The notes under the pieces are model-generated. The model made no database searches. It was given only the letters and a program-made list of their open reading frames with translations, and had not been told where the DNA came from. A stretch of 64,000 bases of DNA from Catonia carolina. Its lineage: Eukaryota; Arthropoda; Insecta; Hemiptera; Achilidae. How positions within the stretch are numbered: position 1 is the first letter of the stretch; each line of letters starts with the position of its first letter. This document shows positions 12,245-22,760 of this stretch, piece after piece. The position numbers were made by a program, and so were the translations under genes. Location: the NCBI GenBank assembly GCA_035578175.1, contig JAQMRL010000001.1:374609220-374673219 (forward strand), in the 5' to 3' direction.

Positions 12245-12700
12245 TTTCTTCTTCTAATAGTGCCGACTTCATTACTGACGGTTGGCCAGAACGCTCGTAA
12301 ATAGCTCTCGATCATGAGCCACCCAAAAAGGAGTGTACGTACTCAAATGCGGTGTCTAATATTCTTCAACCATGAGAAGTTCTTTCACCCAGGCCTTCGC
12401 TTGCCCTCAACTTTACCCTCGAGAATCAGTCAAACAAACTCGTACTTGTCAACCAAGTATACATGACCGAGGTAAGCAGTCTTCTTCTTTTAATTATTTG
12501 TATGTTATCAACTCACGGTTCACACTTATACGTCTTAAAACATCGACGGTGGAAGCATGACCGGGCCACGAAATCTGAAATATTCTTCTAAACGCCCAAA
12601 ACTCGAATGCTTCCAAACGACGCATGGACTGTAAATTCAAAGTCCATGTTTCCACACTGTACAACAGGGCAGAGTAGAACTATGTCTTTAAAATTATTAA
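12245..12700 (-). pseudogene. LINE endonuclease/reverse transcriptase C-terminal fragment
   Basis: Minus-strand translation, in more than one frame, gives blocks typical of the C-terminal part of insect non-LTR retrotransposon polyproteins: VETWTLNLQSMRRLEAFEFW, then FRRIFQISWPGHASTVDVLR, then LEGKVEGKRRPGRKNFSWLK. Stops and frame changes interrupt it and no RT catalytic core is present, so it is a 5'-truncated dead copy. The clade is not assigned. Confidence 0.75.
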
Positions 12701-12916
12701 ATTTCAGAGATATTAAGAAATTAGTTAAAGATATCAATTTAAAAACCTCAGAACACTTAAACAATCACCACGGTGCATAATGCTGACAAAATTATACAGT
12801 GTCGCCGACACCCCCCACCATTATCAGCGCCTGCAGACGGTCCCAGAACCTGCCAGCCGCGGGGAAGCACGCCAGCAGAGCCTCCCCTCCATTATGAAGT
12901 GGACTCGCCGGACGGG

Positions 12917-12924
12917 TATTTAAG
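12917..12924 (+). promoter_or_regulatory. TATA-like element of LTR2
   Basis: GGGTATTTAAGCAGC, about 117 bases into the LTR, with ACTGAACCG / GAGTGATAC about 25 bases downstream. Confidence 0.5.
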
Positions 12925-13299
12925 CAGCCGCACTGAACCGCGAGTGATACTAACAATGCAGCTTCTAAACGAAGAACAAGAAGAAAGAAGATTGCAAGTA
13001 AGAAGAACACCCCAACTGAGACCGGACGCAGCCATCCCTGGTCGACGCTACCGGTGGCGGACGCCACATTTCCGCACCGGTCAGCCTTCGCCAACGCGGA
13101 AAGAACCGCCTCGGCGGCGCTATCGGCCGACGGCCTACGCCGACCCAACACTGCCGGGCTCTGGGGGCCACCACCGTCACGCTGCAGTGGAGACCCAACT
13201 GCCGCTGAGGGAAGGCCAGGCCTGAACCCGGTAGCCGAACCGTCACTCATCGGGCTCCTTTTCCAACACGCCCGCTCACCGCTTCCGACCACCAGCAAG

Positions 13300-13315
13300 G
13301 GCCCTTTTCAGGGCC
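13300..13315 (+). terminator. Histone-type 3' stem-loop 1 in LTR2
   Basis: GGCCCTTTTCAGGGCC is a perfect 6 bp stem with a TTTC loop and the T-A closing pair and flanks (CAAG before, AACAA after) of metazoan histone mRNA ends. Confidence 0.65.
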
Positions 13316-13331
13316 AACAATACAACTAAAC

Positions 13332-13347
13332 GGCTCATTTCTGGGCC
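13332..13347 (+). terminator. Histone-type 3' stem-loop 2 in LTR2
   Basis: GGCTCATTTCTGGGCC followed by ACCAAA is a 6 bp stem (one G-U) with a TTTC loop. It sits 16 bases after stem-loop 1. The closing pair is A-T, the reverse of the histone consensus. Confidence 0.5.
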
Positions 13348-13844
13348 ACCAAACTCAGAAGCAAGGTTTCGCCACGTGTCGTCAGCCCCGATCGGCGACG
13401 ACATACAGATTTAAACGTACCAACAGTAAAAGGCGAAATATTGAAATTCTCCTCAACATATCACACGAAATTAGAAACTCATCCCAACTTCGTTGACAGT
13501 GAACCTCCCAGTAAACACAGGAACACTCAGAAGATTAAAATATCTAACAGACTTTTTTTGAAGATAAGAAAACAAATTGATTAACACATCATTCCGAGAA
13601 GGAGCATCCAATCTTCCATTTAAGACACACACAAATTATTATTATGAATTAAATCATGGAATATATTTTTTTCCATGATTAACAGATAGTAATGAAATAA
13701 ATACCTAGCAAGTGTGTACCAAATGAGCGAGGTTTAATAAAAATCATTAGAGCTTTCTTTTGGAAAAAAAGGATTCTAGTATTGTTCCACCACGGAGGCA
13801 CAATTTAATTTTGGAGTAACAAAGCTGGTTACAAAAAATCGTGT

Positions 13845-14020
13845 GGGTTGGTTCAGAAAACTTTAGTTTTCAAATTTCAGCACAATCGGTTAATTAGATT
13901 TTTCACCAAAATAAAAAATAATCACACACAAACAAAGTTCTTGTAAAAAAATTGCCCAAAACTCGTGTAGCTTTATGGAGCCATGAGACGTAAATATTAT
14001 CAAGAATCCGGGTACGGAAA
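13845..14020 (+). repeat. Old diverged interspersed repeat (HINE-related?)
   Basis: The TTGGTTCAGAAAACTTTAG and CAAATTTCAGCACAATCGG blocks, then GGAGCCATGAGACGTAAAT, recur in the same order at 51268, 25320, 14600 and 54005. The final block resembles the HINE block GGTTCAGGGGGTCTGAAAAC, so this may be an older relative. Confidence 0.4.
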
Positions 14021-14599
14021 ATGTTTCTCTACCAATAATTTCTAATTTTTACAAAGATAGAAAAAGTTAAAATAAAAAAGCAATGTTTAACAAAGTTGTC
14101 GAAAAATGTTGAAAACAAAGAATCTTGTATTGTCGTGACGATAAATTTTTATATTTACTAAACTAACCCTAATTTAGGTCACGCTAACACTTTAAGAAAC
14201 CACCTTCAGAAATAATGCAGCAGTAGCCTTGATTGTGAAAACATAGTATACTTTAGTAGTAAAAAAATTATAATCAGCACTCTTTACAATGCAGTAACAA
14301 ACTATTTAAAATACAGGTAATATTTTAAAAAATCTGCCTAAACATTAATGCAAAAAATAAATTGTCAGCAAAACGCACTAACTTTATAGTTAATCTTCAA
14401 GTAGAACAAAATTTCACTCATTTCAGGACCGATTTTGATGTTGATGCAGAAAAAGTGGTCAACATGTAATAGTTTTTTTTACAGAATATCACCGCCTCTT
14501 ACGGCTAAACCAACGTTGACCCCAGATATTTCATATTAGATAGTAGCAATCTAAATTATCTGTAATTTTTGTTTCAGTATTTTTTTTAGCATTGTAAGA

Positions 14600-14709
14600 C
14601 CGTAAACTAATTCCAAAAACCGCTCTAGGTTCGGTTGAGAGAACGTTTCAAATTTCAGTCCAATCGGAACACATCGTTTTTTCTCCAGAACGTCTAAAGC
14701 ACACGCACA

Positions 14710-14748
<39 letters not shown>

Positions 14749-14850
14749 CACTAAAAGATGGTCATCTTCCTAAAAACTACTATTTGGGCTTCAGATGTCA
14801 TGAAACGTGAATATAATATGAAATACAGGCGTCGAAAATTAATAGCGAAT
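14600..14850 (+). repeat. Old diverged interspersed repeat with CA/GA microsatellite
   Basis: The CAAATTTCAGTCCAATCGG block, then a (CA)n(GA)n tract at 14700-14749, then GGGCTTCAGATGTCATGAAA. This order (target-like block, microsatellite, TTCAGGGGGTC-like block) parallels HINE copies. A 66-codon frame on the minus strand here is microsatellite-derived. Confidence 0.45.
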
Positions 14851-15056
14851 TTCAATTTTCTGTTCATACTAAAGAGTGATTTTTTAGTCCTGCTACCCAA
14901 TTGTTAATGTTTGGTAATTTTTTTCTAAGAAAGGGAAATTTTATTTTATAACACGAAGTTGGTAGCCCTACTCAACCGGTATAGATACGGCAGTGTGATT
15001 TGATTCTCCTTGAGCTGTGTAAAATTTTGTGCCGTTTCCGGTCATGTTACGAACAG

Positions 15057-16494
15057 AATGTATTTTACCCTGGAACAACGGGTTTTCATTATTGAACAAA
15101 TTATTGATATTTGCTATGAAATCGTACGCGAATGTAAAAGTATCATTTCAAATTAAATTTGTTGGTGTTCTCCACCAGGAAAAATGTCAATTTCTAGGCT
15201 AACAAACCGATCCGACATCACCTACCTCAAGTTAAAACTAAGATTTAAATAAAAGTTACAGCCGTAGGCTTCTACGGACGCAGAGGAAACTGGCTCTGAA
15301 AATATGTAGTACTTCTACAACTGTATCTACGGAGCCTGCCCTGGTAATTTCGGGGATGCCTCTATGGGATCTAGTGGCGTGCGGGAGGAAAGAGCAGCCA
15401 GCTGGTGCTGATAAAGAGGAAAGTTGGAGTCTGTTACTCAGTAGATGGCAGAGGAGATGGAGCGAAGCTAGGGTCGGAGAGTGGACAAGGAGGTTCATTC
15501 CAAATGTCGAGGTGTGGATAAGGAGGACATTTTGTGATACCACCCACGAGCTGACGCAATTACCAACACGGCATGGTTGCTTTGGGGCATATTTGACGAG
15601 GTTCAAACTTCATGAAGTACCAAAATGTCGACTGTGCGACAGTGAAGAGGAGGAGTCCATTGCACATATTTTTGAAAGATGTCCGTATTTTGGCCTCGAC
15701 AGAATGGAGACATCTGAGTAGATAGGCGTTGCACAGTGGATCCTAGAGGGAATAGGGGTATCGATGCTGGGGGATGAGAAGAGCTGGAAGTTGGTCGCTC
15801 AATTTGCGGAGAGAGTGGTCGGGAGACTGTGGAGGGAGGAGACATATGGAGATCAGCTCTCCCACAGTGGAATCCTGTCCCGATCTCAGAAGGTAAGGTA
15901 GGCACACTAATTTCCTGAGCTGGTGATGAAAGAGAAGAATGAAAGTGAGAGAGTGAGTGTTGGTCAGTGGCAGCGAGAGGAGAATTAGGCTAAGGTTCCC
16001 TTCCACGCCCCGCTGACAGTATGTACATTTTTCTTAACCGACATTTCCCTTGTAGTATTATATAAACAGTTCCGAGGGAGGTGGAGGGTTGTTTGCTGAT
16101 GTCGGATCAAGTGGCCAGGCGGCGGGTTTTTGGTCGGTAGGCGGTTGCAGACTCCTGGGGGCTGAACGAGGACGGCTCAATTGAGTCCAACACGACTTCT
16201 CCCATCGTGAGGGAGTAAACATGAGTTTTTCTCGCCGCCTAAGATATATAAAAAAATAAGGTAGTGTTTGCAACAGAAACGTAGTGATCGACCAACTCTC
16301 TTGACAGATGACGTTTTAGAGAATGTGAATACAAGATTGCTCAATTCTCCACGGAAAAGTTTACGAAAACGTTCCTCGCAAGTTGGTTTGTTATATTCGA
16401 GTGTTCAGAAAGCTGCTAAAAAATTTAAATTGTATCCGTTTCGCGTACGATTAGTCTAAGAGCTTCAGCCTCCAGATTTAAACAAGCGATTCTA
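15057..16494 (+). pseudogene. DUF4817/HTH-type transposase N-terminal remnant, interrupted
   Basis: From 15057 the frame reads MYFTLEQRVFIIEQ, the usual start of DUF4817-DDE_3 mariner-like transposases. After the LINE insertion, 16268-16494 gives RPTLLTDDVLENV, SPRKSLRKRSSQ and AAKKFKLYPFRVRLV, a second helix-turn-helix region. It carries frameshifts and stops, and the catalytic domain was already absent before the LINE arrived, as in the sister copies. Confidence 0.7.
15243..16258 (+). mobile_element. R1-like non-LTR retrotransposon, 5'-truncated
   Basis: The 3' part of ORF2 runs in one frame from about 15243 to 15901 with a single in-frame TAG at 15719-15721. It includes RRLLRTQRKLALKICSTSTT, LVISGMPLWDL, RHGCFGAYLTRF and a C-terminal CX2C-X7-H-X4-C zinc motif (CRLC...AHIFERC, about 15627-15683). 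A GC-rich 3' UTR follows to an A-rich end at 16245-16258. The domain order and zinc motif fit R1/LOA-type LINEs. It is inserted in the mariner-like element, so it is younger than that copy. Confidence 0.8.
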
Positions 16495-16692
16495 AGTAAA
16501 AGACATTATGTTCGTAACACGACCGGAAACGGCACAACACTTTACACAGCTCAAGGAGAATAAACTCACACAGCCGTATCTATACCGGTTGAGTAGAGCT
16601 ACCAACTTCGTGTCACAAAACAAAACTTCTCTTTCTTAGAAAAAAATAACCAGACATTAACAATTGGGTAACAGGACAAAAACATCACTCTG

Positions 16693-17545
16693 TAGTTAGG
16701 CCATTACCCGCTGGTGAACACGGAAAACTAAAAAAATGCAACAATAGGAAGAATTTAGTAAATCATAATAGCTGCGTAAACAATGTGTAAATCTAGAAAA
16801 CTTAAAAATATCCGAATTCAATTTTGGGTTAATTACTCCTTGACGAATCTGGAAACTTATTTATATCTCATTCTCAAAAATATTCAATCTGTGCTAACCT
16901 TACACAAGAGTGTTCACATGTAGGCTATTTTTTCCAAATGTATATTAATCCTATCTATAATGATTAAGGAGTTCAAACTTACAGACTTAACAGTAACGAA
17001 ACAGAATACGGGACCATCCATTGTATCATACCTTACAAAAAATATCAAATTTTATTTACCTCACATGGCTGTAGAAGTGAACTAGTAGAAACAATGGCAG
17101 GAAAAGAGACAAGTCCATCCTAAAAAAAAAACATATCTTATGTTAAAAACAATTCAATACCAAATTTAACAAATAATAATCCATTAAAATGTATCTAGTG
17201 AACTAAAATAAGCATGACGTGGAAAATCTAAATACACAGATTTAAAAAAATTGGAAAAGAATTTCTTTACATGTTGTACACAAAAACCGGAAAAATGCAA
17301 AAAAAATTAACACAAAAAACTATCGAACCGATTCGGATGAAAATTGAATAGGACCACCGAGGCATGTTTCTGAATATTTTTTCTAAACAAAAAATTCGAT
17401 TCAGACGTTCCAGAGTAATGGCCGGACGAAAACAAAAAAAAAACATACCGTGAACGTAAATAGTAAAATTTAAACATACTAAAAAAAATATTCAATAAGC
17501 TATGTAGCTACGAGTAGAATACAACGACTATGTTTAAAAAATAGT
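16693..17545. other. AT-rich stretch without recognised features
   Basis: No gene or repeat boundary supported. Confidence 0.5.
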
Positions 17546-17546
17546 A

Positions 17547-18036
17547 CATTACACAGGGTCCGTCTTGATTTATTGAAACTGATGTTTTTAGTTTATTTGT
17601 TTCTTACTAGCCAATTTTACATCATTCTTTTCAGAACTAGATTCTCTACAGGTTTTGTTACAGAAATTTACGTGTTATAACCCATTTAATAAAGTTAATG
17701 TACTTCAAACCTTAAGAAACTATGTTTTTCGAGACAGAATTTTGCGTATTTCGTCAGATATCTCATAAATGACTGTAGTTACTGACGTGACGTGGGACAC
17801 ATTTTACACGATTTATCAGCTTATTTTGCCTTCGTTAACGCCCTACAAATTTCTGTACGAGTTCATTTCACATGGGGAGCTAAATTCCAGGCGAAATTTT
17901 TCGCTAAACGAAACACGATAAGGAAGCGATTTCGGATGTTTATCTGAACTGTTTTTCTTATGTTTAGTTGTATAATCAGTTCCTGAAGTAGGCATATTAT
18001 CCGATCCTGTATTATCCGTTAGAAACACCCTGTATA
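17547..18036. mobile_element. Possible mariner-type MITE with ACAGGGT ends
   Basis: The left end is TACACAGGGTCCGTC and the reverse complement of the right end is TATACAGGGTGTTTC. Both are next to TA. The similarity is limited to about ten of the first fifteen bases. Internal sequence is non-coding, and a 76-codon minus-strand frame shows no motif. Confidence 0.3.
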
Positions 18037-18594
18037 AAGTAATCGGTAATCGTAATACGAGTATGTCACTCACTAATCCTCTTTGAGTTCATCAGCTAAA
18101 TCCCATTATTTAACAGTTTAGTCTAACTGGCTGAAAACAGACGGTATTTACTTCCCAAGCTGTGATCTCCACGAAGATCAGCAATCATCTTGGTAATAAT
18201 GACTTAAACTTTTTAACTTTAATTGAGATACCAAAGCTCAAAATAAGTCAATGGAGCTGCATCGGAACCACGTTCTTAAGTTGTTTAACCAGGGTACGTG
18301 TCTTCTATAAAGACCTCTCTTACCCATAATTTTCCCCTGAATTATTGCGTACAGTAAGTTGTACTTCAACCCTCTCATAACAAGACCCAAGTATTGTAAT
18401 TTTTACAATTTTATGGTTCTAGCAATCCCCTTCTCCATCATTCTGAAAACATTCTCGTTTGAGATACGATCCACCCAACCTCAACCTCAAAAACATTCTA
18501 CACCAAAATCGGGTGTTATACAAAGCAAAATCATCAATATTTTTTGTAGATTACAAAAACTGCAATGTTGACTAGCGACGCGGTAGTTTCCATC

Positions 18595-18989
18595 CTGTTG
18601 TCGTTTAGGTCATCAGCCGAGAGGCTAGTTTGAACCTCTAGAGGCTTTACTAAGTAAATCGAGAAATGAAGTGGTTTACAATTGCCTTCCACACAACGTC
18701 GAAAATATGCTTATCAGAATGTCAGGCCCCATAAAAAGCACATACTTTTCAACTGCAAATAGCATTTTCACTTCATTCACCACAGGGTCTGGTTGAATAG
18801 TGAAATTTATAACTCTTAGAGGAGATAACTGTGACAAAAGTCTTTTACACCTCTACCTCTTCTGTTCTTAAATGCTTTAGTTATATAATAGGCGACTATG
18901 TGATAGGAAACAGAACTATCTTTTTGTAGCCCTGGAACCAGCAGATTGTGTGCAAACAATTTAACACTCCATCATCCCGTTATAGGCGA
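18595..18989 (-). mobile_element. S400 retroposon copy c
   Basis: Full-length by alignment to the family: tail TTTAGGTCATCAGCC at left, head CGTTATAGGCG at right. The conserved ~70-codon frame is broken in this copy. Confidence 0.8.
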
Positions 18990-19328
18990 AATATTTCCAT
19001 CGTTATTACACTAAAACTACCCCAAATTGTTCAATCAAGTTTAGCGTTTGTTAGCTTAAACAGTAATGACTGAATTAAATCGATTCTATAAAAAACCCTT
19101 AATACAAGTCATATCTAAGAGCTATATAATGTGCTGCATCGTTTATTTGCATCTCCTGTTTTACATAACCAACCCCGGCAAAGTGGCTAAATGCGACTGA
19201 GTTCTAACGAGCCGTGATGTTCTATTTTCATGTGGTACACCAAGATTTGTTATAAAATAAAATAATTTTAAATTGGTTCTGAATATAATTTTGTGAATAT
19301 AGAGCTCACTTTAGGTGTTTAGAACGAA

Positions 19329-19723
19329 TTGTTGTTGTTTAGGTCAACAGCCGAAAGGCTGGTTTGAACCTGTAGAGGTTTTACTAAGTAAAACGAGGAG
19401 TGAGGTGGTTTACCATTGCCTTCCTCACTGAGTGGAAAAGTACGCTTAACAGCATGCCGGGCCCTCTGAAAAGCACATATTTTCCACTCTGCAAATGACA
19501 CCTTCACTTCATTCACCACAGGGTCTGGCTGTATACTGAAATTTATTACTTTCAGAGAAGATAACTTTGACTAGTGTCTTTTACACCTCTACCTCTTCTG
19601 TACGTAAATGATTCAGTCATTTAATTGGCTGACCATGTGATAAGAAACAGAACTATTTATTTTAGCGCTGCAACAAACAGATTGAGTGTAAATAATTTAA
19701 CACTCCACCTGTCTGTTATGGGC
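19329..19723 (-). mobile_element. S400 retroposon copy d, ORF open
   Basis: It has a (GTT)n-side tail at 19330 and head TGTTATGGGC. The internal frame NEVKVSFAEWKICAFQRARH...AVDLNNN is open through the CAA tail on the minus strand (19519-19319). Confidence 0.85.
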
Positions 19724-19913
19724 AGTTAGTAGAATGAATAAGGTAATAAAAAAATTAAGGTGTAAAAAGGATAAGGAAAAAGGTGTAAAAGGATAGTGTA
19801 AAAAATATAATTTTCAACCACTACCACAAGTTCAACCCTTAAGTTAAGAAGAAAATCAGTTAATAGAAAATTGATTGCGTCATTTAGTAATTCAGTTCAA
19901 ATAAAACAAAAGA

Positions 19914-20240
19914 TTTTTTTAACCCTAATGTGTGTGTAGTCCGTTGCAATGTGTTCGTTTAGAATTATATCCCAAGACCCAATGAGATGAGAATGATATG
20001 TATGCCGTGTGAATGAGGTGTAGTCTTGTACAGACTAAGGCCGACCATTCCTAAGAGATTATGGTTAATTGAACCCCAACCATCCAAGTACATCGGTAAC
20101 CTTTTATCTAGTATTCAAATTCGTATAAAAGTAACTACCTTTACTAGGATTTGAACCACGGAACCTTTGACTCCGAAATCAGCTGTTAAGACGATGACTC
20201 GCGGCGACGACTTACCACTACACCACCCGGTAGGTTTTAA
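19914..20240 (-). mobile_element. tRNA-derived SINE family 1, full length
   Basis: The minus-strand head CCGGGTGGTGTAGTGGTAAG (A-box) and GGTTCAAATCCTAGTAAAGG (B-box) is followed by a body containing TCAATTAACCAT, CCCAATGAGATGAG (as written on +) and an A-rich tail with TTAGGGTT. The same ~325-base unit occurs at 52090 and 63261 (+). It is not a tRNA gene because acceptor-stem pairing is absent. Confidence 0.8.
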
Positions 20241-20424
20241 AACAAAAATGATTCACCCTGTCATAAGTAAGGTACTTATTTGTAAATTTTTTTTTCTTAG
20301 TTACTCTAAAAGAAATCAATATGTAATAACTAACAATCCTGGAAAGACTTCACCAGTTAGAAATATATTATTGGATTCTTAATAAATTTTTTGTAGAAAT
20401 ACAAGTAACGAGTTATCTTTTTTT

Positions 20425-21410
20425 ACTTTCTCTTGCCTATATGAATATATAGGAAGGAAAGTATTGTTTTCATGTCGATTTTCGAAATCGAGTTTTCACC
20501 GGATCTATACGTTTTCAGACCCCCTGAACCCAAAAAAACATGTTTTTAGCGATTGGTCTGTGCGTGTGTGTCTGTGTGTGTGCGTGTGCGTGCGTGCGTG
20601 TGTGTGTGTGTGAGTGTGTGTATGTTTTGGTGAACAGAATATCTCAAGAACGGAACAACGTACGAACTTCAAACTTGAAACTTAAGTTACATACCACTAC
20701 CGGACCCGACACGAACATTTTCATCAAAATCGGTCATCGGAAGTAGTAGTTTATTCGTGTAATTTTTCACTTTTTTGCGATTTTCTCAAAAACAGTTCCT
20801 ACGATTTTTTGAAAAATCGCCTGGTTTACTCAATTTTTTATTCCCTACAAGATAGGGTAGGCGTCTGTTTGCTGAAATTCTTGGTGAGGCTGTTTTCACG
20901 TAAAAACAAAGTTTTTTTAAGATTGCGGCTTTAATATGCAATTAAGCAAAAAAATTTATATAATAAAAATTGTAGAGAATTTAAAAACCTACAACTTTTA
21001 TTTCAAACATTTTTTTGTATAACGCTTATAGTTTAGCAGTAATTAGCAATTTTCTTTTTTTCTCACGAAAACGTGAGAAAAATCGATTTTTTTAAGATTT
21101 CGGCCTTAGTATGCATTTTATAATAAAAGTGTATATAATTGAATTTATAGAAAATTAAAAGATCTGAAACTTTTATTTAGAACATTTTTCTCTACAGAGC
21201 CTATTTTAGCGTGAAAGAGTGATTTTCCGTATTTTTAAGCCAAACTGAGGTTGATTTTCATTTTGCGTCTTTCACTCAAGATTAAAATTAGGTTATGTTT
21301 ATTGAGGTTAGTTTTTTGTTTATTTCTAATGTTTTATTACTAATGTTAGGTTATATTGTTTAAATTATTTACTTTGGCAAGAGAAAGTTGTGTGAGTGTT
21401 TCACACCAGA
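20425..21410 (-). mobile_element. HINE-like element copy 4 (full length, ~986 bp)
   Basis: This is the best complete copy. On the minus strand it runs from TCTGGTGTGAAACACTCACAC with subterminal ACTTTCTCTTGCC, through blocks CTAAACTAGGCTCTG-like and CGCTAAACTA, a (CA)n tract at 20560-20625, and a 3' hairpin and GGCAAGAGAAAGT terminal repeat. It is flanked on both sides by A/T tracts. There is no coding capacity. Confidence 0.8.
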
Positions 21411-22484
21411 TTTTTTCTTTTGTTTAGATAGTAAAATACGACAGAGAATTACAAAAGTTAGTTAACACTGTTCCTATTCTACAAAAGTTTTAACATTTCA
21501 TAATTTTTTAATTCATACTATAGGATATTTAGTACATATTTTAAAAAAATCATTCGTTATTTATTCCGCGTTGCTGACAGAAAACTAAATAAAATGTGTG
21601 CTTTTAATTAAAAAAAGTAAATCTTATAATAAAAAAAACTTGACAGCAATAAATAAAATTTTCAATAGAATATTTTACGAACTTAAGTTGTACAGTAGGG
21701 CTAGTAATTTTGCTTTTCATTCGGCAACAACACAGATGACGTCGGTTTAAAATTAGGACACAAGATAAATTAACTTGTAGTACAAAAAGGAGTAATGGAA
21801 AGTATACGGAAGAGAATTAAAAAGGACAGCGTGAGGAAAACAGGGAGAACAGAAAAGATTGCAAGTGTTGGCACGAACGATGGAATGGGGCGTAATTTAG
21901 GAGAGATAGACAGTTTTTGTGTAATGTGTGTACGCGTGGGGAAAAGGGATACAGAGTTTGAGCCACATAGTAAAAGTACGGGAAAAAGAGAAGAGAGAAA
22001 AGTGAACAAGAAAGTGACAAGGATTGCCGTTTAATTTTCTAAAGTCGGTAGAACTTTCTGGCCTAGTTTTTCTATATTTTATTGGTCATTTAGGGTAACA
22101 AAAGACAAACAGAAAGTTGTTCTTACTTGGCAAAACCGATTCAGTTACAGGCAGTTAATAAAGAGTTATTTTACAGCCAAAAAATAGGTTCTTAAAAAAT
22201 CCAGCGACATTATTTTTAATTAGAAAACATTCCACATGCAATGTGAAGATTTATTGCTGACAAGAGACAAACAACTCATTATAATAAAAACATTGAAGAA
22301 AATACTTAGGAAAATCTTAGATTAATAAAATCTTTAGGACTATAACACATATTAACAGTAGTAATTTCCTCCGCGCTGCAAGCGCGTTTATTTTTTCACA
22401 AAGTGCATTAAATATTTAGGTTTATTACTTTTCCAGATTTCGCTTCACTTTTTAATTTTTCCAAGCCCCATCAAATGCGAGGCA
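21411..22484. other. Stretch without recognised features
   Basis: A Lys/Arg-rich 79-codon frame at 21795-22034 (+) overlaps two frames on the other strand in a purine-rich tract. I see no domain, conservation or splice support and do not call it. Confidence 0.4.
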
Positions 22485-22760
22485 TTCGACTACTTCCGGT
22501 TGACCGATTTCGATGAAATTGTTTGTTTCGGGTCCTCTAGTAGTAGGTACCTAACTTAGGTTTCAAATTTCAAGTTCGTACGACGTTCTGTTTTTAAGAT
22601 ATTCTGTTCACACACGCGCAAATACAGACCAATCGCTAAAAACATGTTTTTTGGGGTTCAGGGGGTCTGAAAACGTGTAGATCCGGTGAAAACCCGGTTT
22701 CGAAAAATCGACATGAAAACAATACTCTCCTTATATATTCATATAGGCAAGAGAAAGTAA
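22485..22760 (+). mobile_element. HINE-like element copy 5, 3' part
   Basis: It starts within the family block ACTACTTCCGGTTGACCGAT and runs to the terminal hairpin and GGCAAGAGAAAGT. It is 5'-truncated. Confidence 0.8.

Larger units (their letters stand above)
12800..13403 (+). mobile_element. GC-rich solo LTR (LTR2) with perfect 5 bp TSD
   Basis: It begins TGTCGCCG and ends CGGCGACGACA. It is flanked by identical TACAG (12795-12799 and 13404-13408). TATA-like TATTTAAG lies at 12917-12924 and two histone-type stem-loops lie at 13300-13347. A 5 bp TSD and TG/CA ends fit Ty3/gypsy- or BEL-type LTRs. An Arg/Pro-rich frame starting at ATG 12958 runs ~89 codons to 13225; overlapping frames on both strands come from the high GC. 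It lacks a histone fold signature. No second LTR or internal region is present. Confidence 0.85.
14872..16692 (+). mobile_element. Long-TIR mariner-like element, copy 1, split by a LINE
   Basis: It is flanked by TA (14870-14871, 16693-16694). Both ends share ~200-base inverted repeats: AGAGTGATTTTTTAGTCCTG, CCCAATTGTTAATG, GAAGTTGGTAGCCCTACTCA, GTGCCGTTTCCGGTC. Between them lie pieces of an N-terminal DNA-binding transposase segment at 15057-15200 and 16268-16494, interrupted by an R1-like LINE. No DDE domain is present. It is the same design as 29799-30584. Confidence 0.8.

Noticed and set aside
12773..13329. Arg-rich frames followed by a histone stem-loop, considered as a histone or protamine-like gene
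   Set aside because: The perfect TACAG duplication and TG/CA ends show this is an LTR. The frame has no histone-fold or known protamine signature.
21795..22034. Basic 79-codon ORF
   Set aside because: Purine-rich tract, open frames on both strands, no motif or splice context.
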